Assembly: GCA_004325065.1 (NCBI GenBank)
Contig: PITI01000324.1
Coordinates: 1 to 14,512 of the forward strand
DNA length: 14,512 nucleotides
Direction: 5' to 3'
Source: Hamiltosporidium magnivora
Lineage: Eukaryota; Microsporidia; Dubosqiidae
The translations under genes were made by a program, and so were the position numbers. Every line of letters starts with the position of its first letter. Within the stretch, counting starts at the first letter, position 1. Positions 6,256 through 14,512 of the stretch are shown here, in pieces. Below the pieces are notes generated by a model. That model ran no database searches. It was not told the DNA's origin and saw only the letters and a list, made by a program, of their open reading frames with translations.

Positions 6256-9200
6256 TATAAATTCTTATTTATTATCTTTGCAACAAGAAGAAAAAATAAA
6301 ACCATAACGTTTGCACTTAATAAAATAAAATAAAAATTGAATAATGGCAATTATAACTGTAAATATACCCTTCTGCAAAATTAAGATTTATCATTTAGTA
6401 TAAGCAAATAAAGATAGAAATAAAATCAATGAAAAGTAATTTAAAGATTGAACAAAGAGTCTTAAATTATTATTAATTTGACAAATTATAAAAATTTCAC
6501 TTTGCAAACTATGCCCTAAATTTTGCAAGATTTCATGATTGAAATGGGTATTAATGTACAATGCAAAAATAATTATAAACATTTTTTATTGAATTAAGAC
6601 ATTCAACAAGATTATAATTGAATTTATTATTAAAAATTAGATTAAGATATATGATTAAAACTGAATTTGAAACCATTTAAAATAATATCTGAAATTTCAT
6701 GAATAAGAAATTTTGGAGCAACTCAATTTACCAAAGATATATAAAGAATGATTGGATTATAATTTAAAAAAGAAAACGAAGAGTCGTCCAAAATTCAAAA
6801 AACAGCTACATCCATTTTTTCAGAAACATAAAGTAGTATTACGTCATGTAAACATAAATGCTAATCTAGGCCTTATGATACCATTGTATTAACAACAAAA
6901 ATAAATAATTTTAAATATATTTGTAATTTAAGAAAGATAGCTTACGTTGACAATTTCCTGATAATATTAATTAATAAACTAGGCATCAACACTCTAAAAA
7001 TTTATATTATGTTATATCATTTAATTTAATCATTTTACCATGGAAAAAAATAAAAATTTTGGAGATTTGAAACGAATTCTAAATATATAGGTTATGCAAA
7101 AGAAAAATTATTGGAAAAAACAATCCGAAACAGAGCCCAAAAACTTACAATTATTATCTTGAATTGAATTTTTGAAAAAGTCTTGTCACAAAAACTTCAA
7201 TTTATATGTTATCAATTTTTTATACTTAGAATATAAACTGTTTATTGAAAAATTTTTCAAGCGTTTCTCGTCATAACTGTTAAGCTTTGCTTTCGTTTAA
7301 ATTCTCTACCTTAAATGAATCATCTATAATAATTATGTTCATAATGAGATATTCTAACACTTTAAGAATAGAGAAATCTATCTATTGATTAGAAAATATT
7401 CAATAGTTAATTAAGTAGGCTTAATTCATTATTATTGTATGTATTTCGAGGTATAAGCAACAAGGCGCAAATTAATATAACGATCAAAGCTCTCAAAAAT
7501 ACAAACATTCTGACTATTAAATCCAAATTTTAGATTTATTATCACAAAAGCAATAATAAAACAGAAAAATACGAAATCGGTTAAGATTCTATCTTAAAAA
7601 TCTTATAGCAAAAACAATAAATTTTTAAAAATAGATTTAATTTTATTTAAAATATAATAAAATTTGATTCATTTATTTTCGATAAAATTGGAATTTAAAA
7701 TTTTATTTCTACTTTAAAGACCTAAAATAAATAAATTTAAGATTTTCTCTATTACATTGTCTATATATGAGAAATTTGAATTTATATTTATTCACATTTT
7801 TTACCCTTTAAGATTACTTCGTTAATTTTATAAAGCATAAGAAATAGATGTTTTTTATATCAATTATATATCCAATTCAGTTGAGCAAGATGAATCGATA
7901 GAGAAAAACGATCAGTTTATTCAAGGATGTTTATCGAACAAAATTTAGACTTTTTCCAGCAAGAAAGTATAAATTTGAGAAAAACTACCAAATTTTATAA
8001 AGATTTTTAAGTGATCAAAAGTAAGTTTCGCAACCAAATAAACACCTTCTTTTGTATTTTAGGCCACCCATGCGGCAATGTTTTAATAATAGAGTAAAAA
8101 AATGTATTAAAATGATTTTTTTCAGCCACAATTATGTATTCTAAGTTTCAAATACAAAGATAGGCCTACGAACATTCATTTATAATTTATTTTTAATAGA
8201 TAAGCCAGCAACTCAAAATTTTTACTCAAACATGCAGGTGATATTTTAAAAAAATATCATTTTATTTTGTGTTTAGTTACTTAAGTCGAAATAAATCCTG
8301 CTTATAAACCTATCTCTGCAAAACTTAATAGTATATAGCCGATCTATGTGAATTGTTATCGATTTTAATAAAATTTTATAGACAATCAATGATTTAACAG
8401 TTAGTGATATTTTTTAAAATTTGTAAAAAAATTGTAAGTCTTTGAAAATACTAAAATTTTAAATCAACCAAAAAAATTCAAACCTAAAGAGCTACTATGT
8501 ATAGAATAAAGAATAAAATATCCGATAAAATTATAAATATATTGTTATTTACTTTATAGAACGTCTTTTAAAAAATACAAGAGATATATATTGCTAAATT
8601 ATTTTATTGGGAAAGAAATTTGAAAATCATTTAAAGGATTTTACAATAGTAAAAAACTACAATAAAACAATGAAACGGCAAGAGTAATAAATTTATAAAT
8701 TATAAAAAAGAAAATCATAAGCTTAAGGTTAGAAATTATTTTTGTAATTTTACCAATGAGATTTGATATTTTTGTCTGTCTTACAAATTCTCGTAATTAA
8801 ATATAAAAAATATCTAAATTATGTTTTTTAGTGCTTGCACCTTAGAAATATCAGACTCCTAAGAGATATTACAGCATGATTTAGCAAAAGATAAAGATTT
8901 TCTTGTCCAGACAGCATCTCGTCAATATATTAATAGTTTTACACCAAATTGTACCAGATATACACGAAAGGGAATAAAAATTATATGTGGAACAGATTTC
9001 AGAAATGAAATAAAGTATGTTTTTGAATTAGAACATGGATCTTTCAAATACAAATAAAATCTGATATTAAACCATAGTAGAGTATAAATCGATTTTTAGG
9101 ATTTATAAAGTATACAAAAACTCTTTGAAAAATATTTTATACATTTAAAGAGTATAGTATTAAAATATTTCTTTGTTAAAAAGGGAAAAACTATAAAAAT

Positions 9201-9846
9201 TTCAGTTACAATCAAATTTCTAGAGACGGATATTTAGCAACACTAGTAGATTGAATATTCATTCTAGCAGTGATGTGTTTTTTTATAATAAAAAATTTAG
9301 TTTAAACCTTTGAACGTATTCAGTAATACACCTTAAACATTCAAAACTATTATTCAGCAAAATTTTATTTTTCGGAAAATTGCTCATAATATATATTTGT
9401 TAAACATCATTTTCCACAAGGAAATGAAGAATTACTGCTGATTTTATAACAAGAATAATACGAATCATAAAATAAAGCCTTTATTGAAAATTTATATTTT
9501 ATGCTTTTATTAAAAGTGAATTCTTTCTATCTTTATTATAATAGAATTTTATTTTTATTCAAAAGTAAGAATTCAAAGTTTAAGCGCTTTTATGATTCTT
9601 AAGTTATATAATGTCGGCTACATACCTCATTAGAAAAATTTTTTAGAAAGATTACCAAAAACCAATAGATATTTTTAGGTCTAAAATATTATAAATTTGT
9701 CAAAATTCTAATCCGTTGCACGGCAATGTGGAAATTTAATTTAGATTCTTACTGGCATTAAATCGAATTAATTTATGCAATTTTTTGAACTAGAAAAACA
9801 AAAATGGTTATATAATGTCGTTAAATATATAAACAAGAGAATGTAA
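6256..9846. other. Long AT-rich stretch with no convincing gene
   Basis: A hydrophobic 63-codon reverse frame at 6582-6391 is antisense to A-rich DNA and has nothing to support it. A reverse ATG at 7797 follows AAAGGG but meets TGA at once. It would give 27 residues (to TAA at 7716-7714) only if UGA were sense. Otherwise I see only short frames and one terminator-like hairpin near 8250. There are no RNA genes, repeats or mobile elements. Confidence 0.55.
8238..8275 (+). terminator. Terminator-like hairpin followed by a T-rich tract
   Basis: TGATATTTT (8239-8247) pairs perfectly with AAAATATCA (8251-8259), with a possible further G-T pair, around a 3-base A loop. A T-rich run follows immediately. 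The arrangement resembles a Rho-independent terminator, but the stem is almost all A-T and no gene ends nearby, so function is doubtful. Confidence 0.22.
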
Positions 9847-10101
9847 CAAAAAACTAAGCAATGAATTAAGTTCAAGAATAATTATCGGTATTTGCTATAT
9901 CAAAAGATTTCACTATTATCTAATATTAGAAGGAGCATGAATAACAAAAAAAATATTTATACGTGTATACCAGATGTTATAATACACTACTTAGATAATA
10001 GGAACAATTATTCACTAGTAATAAACACAATACGCTATTGATTTTTTAACAAATTAATAGATCTTATTTTTGTCTTTGATTATGTATACATTTATTATTA
10101 A
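9847..10101 (+). CDS. Frame of about 84 codons open only if UGA is sense
   Basis: Between in-frame TAA codons at 9844 and 10099 there are only two interruptions, both TGA. An internal ATG at 9937, directly after AAGGAG with one intervening base, would start a 54-residue peptide (MNNKKNIYTCIPDVIIHYLD...). This contains one TGA at 10039 and ends in an aromatic, hydrophobic tail (DLIFVFDYVYIYY). Under the standard code the ATG frame is only 34 codons. The Shine-Dalgarno spacing is too short to be normal. No family is recognised. About one frame this long is expected by chance when only TAA and TAG count as stops, so this tests the genetic code rather than establishing a gene. Confidence 0.17.
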
Positions 10102-10239
10102 AATTACAAAATAATATGGTAAAACTATTATTATTGATATGCACCTACATATTTGTGACAATATTTATATACGTATCATAACCTAATAACTCATTTCCAG
10201 CAGGCTTTTTTTCTAACTAAATAGAATTAGCAACCTCTG

Positions 10240-10263
10240 AATATGTATTGTATAATACATATT
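10240..10263. other. Perfect 10-bp inverted repeat with a 4-base loop
   Basis: AATATGTATT (10240-10249) pairs exactly with AATACATATT (10254-10263). It is the longest perfect stem I found. All but one pair are A-T, and about one or two such stems are expected by chance in this length and composition. It could be an operator or transcript-end hairpin between the frames at 9847-10101 and 10532-10648. Confidence 0.4.
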
Positions 10264-10520
10264 AAGAGATATATTGAAGGATGTCACAAATATATGCGTT
10301 ATTGCAAGATTAAACAGAATGAATTTTTATTGATTGCATGAATAGCTTAATTATAAATAACAAGCGAATACATCTATATTTATCTCCCGCTTTTTTTCAG
10401 ATTAAATATATTATGAAGAAATATAAAGTGTGCCAAATTAAGAATTTTTCGCTATTTGAAATGAAAAAATCAATAGTTATTGTGGTTTTTAATTAGAGAT
10501 TTTTCAAATTGTATTCAGTT

Positions 10521-10531
10521 GGGAGGTAAAT
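10521..10531 (+). promoter_or_regulatory. Strong Shine-Dalgarno-like site GGGAGGT
   Basis: GGGAGGT at 10521-10527 is followed after TAAA-T by ATG at 10532, five bases from GGAGG to the start. In DNA this poor in G, a G-rich site at ideal spacing before a usable ATG is unlikely to be chance. It is the clearest bacterial-type translation signal in the window. Confidence 0.4.
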
Positions 10532-10648
10532 ATGAATTTTCTGATTATTAAAATTGTTATAAACCAAATTAATACAATTCTTTTGAAAGTAGTTTTTAAA
10601 CAAAAATTTGATATTCTTGCATCATATTTATTTATTTTAAGCCCTTAG
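10532..10648 (+). CDS. 38-residue hydrophobic peptide with strong ribosome-binding site
   Basis: ATG 10532 to TAG 10646-10648. The start is chosen because of GGGAGGT five bases upstream. The peptide starts MNFLIIKIVINQINTILLKV, then has a short basic segment (FKQKFD), then a second hydrophobic segment (ILASYLFILSP). It could be a tiny membrane protein, a leader peptide, or the surviving 5' end of a decayed gene. I do not recognise it, and no larger frame follows. The next 600 bases show no gene. The ribosome-binding site is the only strong evidence. The length alone would be unremarkable. Confidence 0.3.
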   Translation: MNFLIIKIVINQINTILLKVVFKQKFDILASYLFILSP

Positions 10649-11296
10649 ATCGCAATTGATATCATTTTATTTATTATTCTTAACAATATTCTTTTTCGAT
10701 ATATACTAGACGAGCGATGTTAATTTTCAGGTTTTAGGCTAAAAGAAAACGATTCCTAATATATCTTGATATCAAAGCGAACACTAACCAAACGTTAGAA
10801 ATATAGTATCTAATCATGCCTTACGTCCGTTTAAACATTCTAGGCAAAAATACTTTTACAAAACGCAAAATATATACCTTGTTTACTCTGCTTCTCAATC
10901 CATTAAAGATTTCAATTTAATAACTAACTAAATGAATCTTAAAGATATTCTTTTGAATGATTTTTCGTTCTCTTTGAGAATACTTATATACAGTCTAAAT
11001 GTTTTCTTTTTGAATTGAATCTTGTTCTTTGGTATATATGTTTTTTACGAAAAAAATCAAGGTTATAAAAGCTAATTTAAAATAAAATTTAATCTTTTCA
11101 AACCTTTTAATTTTTTATGGAAATCGATATCTTTTATCGAATTTATTATTTTCTAAAGAATGAAGTGATTTTATCGCAAACTCTCAAAGATCTTGTCTAA
11201 AAAATATGAACATTTACTAGTTTAGAGTTAAAAAAATATAATTTTACGCAAAGTTGATAGCCCAAAGTAGTACAAAAAAATCACAGTTTAATTCAG
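10649..11296. other. AT-rich stretch without recognisable features
   Basis: Frames on both strands are short. There is no ribosome-binding site with a usable frame and no RNA-like element. Confidence 0.55.
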
Positions 11297-11346
11297 CAGT
11301 ATAAACCAAGCCTGGTTTCGGAGTTAATCTCATTAAGGGTATACTG
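11297..11346 (+). other. Nested stem-loop of about 50 bases
   Basis: CAGTATA (11297-11303) pairs with TATACTG (11340-11346). Inside, AAACCA (11303-11308) pairs with TGGTTT (11313-11318) around AGCC, sharing one base with the outer stem. The nested arrangement and locally raised G+C suggest a small RNA element, but nothing identifies it. Confidence 0.28.
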
Positions 11347-11651
11347 AAGAGGCAGCAGATATTATAACATCACTTAATTTCTATGCTTCAAAATCCGAAA
11401 ATTACTTATATCAACTAGTAGCGAAAATTCTAAGTTAAATGTATATCAGAAATTTATTATATCACATAAATTAAGCGGTAATAACTCATATAATTGTATT
11501 TTTTGTATCTGAAAAAAAACATTTGTTTCTATCAAAAAAAATATATTGGCAAAAATTAAAAAAATTCGTTATAAAATTATTGAGGCGTAGCCTTTGTGAA
11601 ACAGAGGAACTTTTATGAATGAATTGCGTTAAAGTATTATTATATAAATCT

Positions 11652-11683
11652 GAACACACCCTGAAAGATTGTTTCGTGTGTTC
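11652..11683. other. 8-bp G+C-containing inverted repeat
   Basis: GAACACAC (11652-11659) pairs with GTGTGTTC (11676-11683) across 16 bases. The arms hold four G/C pairs, unusual for this window. The loop is large for a terminator and no T run follows directly, so an operator-like dyad is as likely as an RNA hairpin. Confidence 0.3.
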
Positions 11684-11912
11684 GAATTCTAATCTTTGGT
11701 TTTTCTTTTACCGCAATAAACTCTTAGAACTAAAATCTATTTAGCATCTGTTTATGGTGATTTTTGATGATTCTTAAATGAGGATAAATTCATAGAATTA
11801 AGTCTGTCCTTAAAGTACAGTTTCAGCTAGTAAGCTTCACGTTTGAAAATATAATATCTAGACGCAATGCTTATATTATTAAGCCTCCATCACTTCAATT
11901 TTGTTATAAAAA

Positions 11913-12167
11913 TTGTATATTATCCGGAATTCGGTGCGAAAACCCTACAATTTTACGTTTATGATAAACATATTTGTTTTCATGTCTAAATGTTTCTTTT
12001 ATCATACTTCTATTTTAATCGTACAGAGCGTATATAATATATTCCAATCCTCATTTTTACAGTATTACATTAAAAATCATAACATTATTCTATCCGAGCA
12101 AAAAGAGTCTAGAAATACCACTAAAAACAACTTACATTATGATCAAATAAGGTTTAGTTTGTTTTAA
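11913..12167 (+). CDS. Doubtful 84-residue frame with TTG start
   Basis: The frame begins two codons after a TAA. TTG 11913 is the only early start, and the first ATG is at 11961. It ends at TAA 12165-12167. The product would have a hydrophobic, aromatic first half (INIFVFMSKCFF, ILIVQSVYNIF) and a polar C-terminus (EQKESRNTTKNN). There is no ribosome-binding site and no known domain. It is followed about 140 bases later by another TTG-started frame on the same strand. Chance is the leading explanation. Confidence 0.13.
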   Translation: MYIIRNSVRKPYNFTFMINIFVFMSKCFFYHTSILIVQSVYNIFQSSFLQYYIKNHNIILSEQKESRNTTKNNLHYDQIRFSLF

Positions 12168-12307
12168 AAGCAACTTATCGTACAAAATGATCATATAAAA
12201 ATATTTTAGCTTACAAAATAGATTCTAATAAGTAAATATTGCCAATATATACATTGAGAATATCTAACATCTTTTTATAAAAAAGAGTTTCAATTGCTTC
12301 CGCAACT

Positions 12308-12520
12308 TTGTTTAAAAGAACATTAGCTGCAACATTGATATGGTTTATGCATAATTATATAATAAGCAACTTAAAGTCACTGTTTTCTCAATGGATTGTA
12401 AAACAAAACTTTTTATCAAAAAAAGTAGAAAGTAAAACGCATGATAAATTAATCAAGGTAATTTTTATTTATGAATTTTCTGGTACGCTTTTCTCTCATA
12501 ATCATATTGGTTTCCTATAG
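12308..12520 (+). CDS. Doubtful 70-residue frame with TTG start
   Basis: TTG 12308 to TAG 12518-12520. The frame is open back to a TAA at 12278. The N-terminus looks membrane-associated (LAATLIWFMHNYII), followed by a basic middle (KQNFLSKKVESKTHDKLIK) and a hydrophobic end. There is no ribosome-binding site, and the protein is not recognised. It could be a fragment of a decayed gene or chance. Confidence 0.13.
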   Translation: MFKRTLAATLIWFMHNYIISNLKSLFSQWIVKQNFLSKKVESKTHDKLIKVIFIYEFSGTLFSHNHIGFL

Positions 12521-14512
12521 TCAACATAAAAAAATAGATAGTTTATAAACAGATTGAATAGGGTTGAAGAAAAACCTAAACACTAAGACATTTATATTAT
12601 GAATATAATCAAATTATCTTTATCAAAAAAATATTCTTACCTTCGTTGGATTTTTAGAATAATATTTCAGGGAAGCAACAAAAAATTAAGATTTGCATAA
12701 AGATTAATTTACAAAAACATTTTTTTATAGGTCTGCCTGATATGAGCCTAAAACACTTTTGAGTATTATCTATAATCTTTTACCACCGATAGCTGTTAAA
12801 CCAATACTAAAAAATGATATTTCTCTTGTATTATATTTTAAATGTTTTCCAACGAGGGGCCTATTATAATCTCACCTACGGCAGAACCATTTCAAATTTA
12901 TTGTTTTAAATTTTTAAATTTACGATAGTATGTTTTTTATGCGTAAAAACTTAATTTTAAGAATTTATCTTTGATTTCTGAATTTTTCGAAATTTGAATG
13001 TAAAATTTACGTACACAATGTTTATGATAAAATATATCAATAAAAGTCACGTTTTTTCTGAGGAATAAAATTTAAATTTCAAATTATATTTTTATTTGGA
13101 ATCCTATTTCAATATATATATTTTTGAAAATTATATTGCGCATAATTATTGACGCTTTTAGGAAAATATCTTAAAACATAAAGATGAGATATTATGAATA
13201 AGCTATTCTTAAAATTTCTGAAGTAAATCATAGGTACCTAGTTTTTTCTAGCTATAAAATGTTCCAAATACCTTTCAGGGTATAATTTTTTTTTCTCTCA
13301 AAAGCATAATTAACGAAAAAAATGATCTTCTTTTTAAAGAGTAAAATGATTCTGGATTTTTACATCAAAAAAAGTATATATAGTAATTTGTCTTTTTTTA
13401 TATTTGCCCTCTATCACTTATGTGTTAACAATATTTTAGAAAAATATTTATCAAGTTTTTGATGAATTTTTATTTAAATCCAGCTTTACCTCTATGGATA
13501 CTTAATCAAAAAACGCATAAAGGTCCAAATCAAACAATATAATTTGGTTACACAAAACATTCATATACGCCCTTTTTTTGTTTCAATGTATTCATACTTG
13601 TTCCTCTACTATTTTCTTTTTTTTGTAGAATAATTAAAGCTTGGCTTTGATACAAAATACGACATAAAATTTTCACTCTTGAAAAAATTTGATCAATAAA
13701 TGAAACCATTAGTATTAAGTTATATTTTCAAAGTTATTTCTATACATTCTAATTGTAATAAAAAATAATTTTAGAATTGAATTCTATCATTACGTACGGT
13801 TTATTAGATAGGTTTGCGCCTCAAATTTTTAAATAGCCAAATTTAAAAGTATACATCGAAAATACAAGAGTGAATTATATGATAGTTATCTTATATAATT
13901 CTTTTCAAAGTTATCGTAAAAGAAAACTTTTCAACACAAAAGATAATAATTTACTTCATACAGAGTCTTTTCGTTTCCATGCAGACATTATTATGCAATG
14001 TATAGTGTTACTTAAAAAAATGGTTAAAAATTTCTTTGCTGCCTTCTAACATTTATCACATGATCATTCTGAATAAAGAAGTTTGATGGCAAAGCATTTC
14101 CAATGTCCAAAATAAAAAGAAGTCGAATCAATTTTATTAATAAAAATATTATTTTCTATTTCAATTGAAACACTTATCAGATATTGTCAAGTTTGGTTAA
14201 GATTTTATGTGTTCTTACGCTTATTTCAAATTTAGCGCAGCAATAGACAATACAAGACAAGAAGTTCTTACTTAATCTGTTTATTGACATAAGATTTTTT
14301 AAATTTATATATAAATAATTTGCGTGAAAGAAAAGATATTTAGTGAATTAAAACAAGAGGAAAAGATTCCATCACAGCTGGAAGTTCATATCAAAAATCT
14401 TAATATGAAGAGCAGTAACTTTCGACACGTTTAATTCTTTGCATTTTTATATTTAAGACTATTTAAAAAGAAATTTTTAAGTGTAGATAATTTTTGTATT
14501 TATCTTCATAAC
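12521..14512. other. AT-rich right end without recognisable features
   Basis: I see only short frames. A reverse ATG near 13563 follows AAGGG at five bases but gives only a 20-residue frame. No tRNA, rRNA, repeat array or mobile element is visible. Parts of 13560-13625 are T-rich on this strand, in contrast with the A-rich 5700-6700 region. Confidence 0.5.

Noticed and set aside
6391..6582. 63-codon hydrophobic reverse-strand frame
   Set aside because: It is antisense to A-rich DNA, which automatically yields Phe, Ile and Leu codons. It has no ribosome-binding site and no recognisable domain, and its length is within chance.
1506..6884. Repeated string TTATGATACCAT at 1623-1634 and 6873-6884, partly also at 1506-1515
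   Set aside because: Repeats of 12 bases are expected in large number by chance at this composition.
11676..11700. GTTCGAATT resembling a tRNA T-loop
   Set aside because: The closing C is missing, the flanks do not pair as a T-stem, and the bases are better explained by the dyad at 11652-11683.
1..14512. Insect-type mitochondrial genome (similar size and AT content)
   Set aside because: No cytochrome oxidase, cytochrome b or NADH dehydrogenase motifs and no tRNA array are visible, and frames are far too short even with UGA as tryptophan.
1..14512. CRISPR array, insertion sequence or phage genes
   Set aside because: There are no regularly spaced repeats, no transposase or integrase motifs, and no terminal inverted repeats.

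Overview
This window is strongly AT-rich (roughly 22-25% G+C in most lines I counted by hand) and nearly empty of recognisable genes. I found no long open frame on either strand under the standard/bacterial code, no tRNA with a plausible T-arm, no convincing rRNA stretch, no CRISPR array, no insertion sequence and no long repeat. The best conventional coding candidate is a small, very basic 89-residue frame at 5986-6255. All gene calls here are low confidence.

The organism cannot be named from the sequence. Two pictures fit. One is a replicon of an extremely eroded bacterial endosymbiont or organelle-like genome. The fragmented, mostly non-coding Hodgkinia circles of long-lived cicadas are the known precedent, and they read UGA as tryptophan. 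The other is intergenic DNA from an AT-rich eukaryote. Weakly in favour of bacterial descent are a strong Shine-Dalgarno-like GGGAGGT five bases before an ATG at 10532, and a few frames that lengthen only when UGA is sense. Neither is decisive.

Layout: 1-360 is a G+C-richer island (about 39%) with compound stem-loops and competing open frames on both strands, cut by the window edge. 361-890 is featureless. About 890-1400 is a second island (about 36%) with four closely spaced stem-loops at 1066-1222. 1400-3890 is AT-rich, with one weak 67-residue frame at 1956-2159. About 3890-4640 is a third island, with frames broken by stops and several short stem-loops. 4640-5740 is featureless. 5740-6255 is an A-rich stretch with a 25-residue mini-frame and the basic 89-residue frame on the same strand. 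6256-9846 is empty except for one terminator-like hairpin near 8250. 9847-10648 holds a frame that depends on UGA being sense, a perfect 10-bp hairpin, and the 38-residue frame with the strong ribosome-binding site. 10649-11900 has two small stem-loops. 11913-12520 has two TTG-started frames of doubtful reality. 12521-14512 shows nothing I can support.

No pathway or operon can be reconstructed. The main question the window poses is why three islands of clearly different base composition survive in an otherwise eroded, gene-poor sequence.
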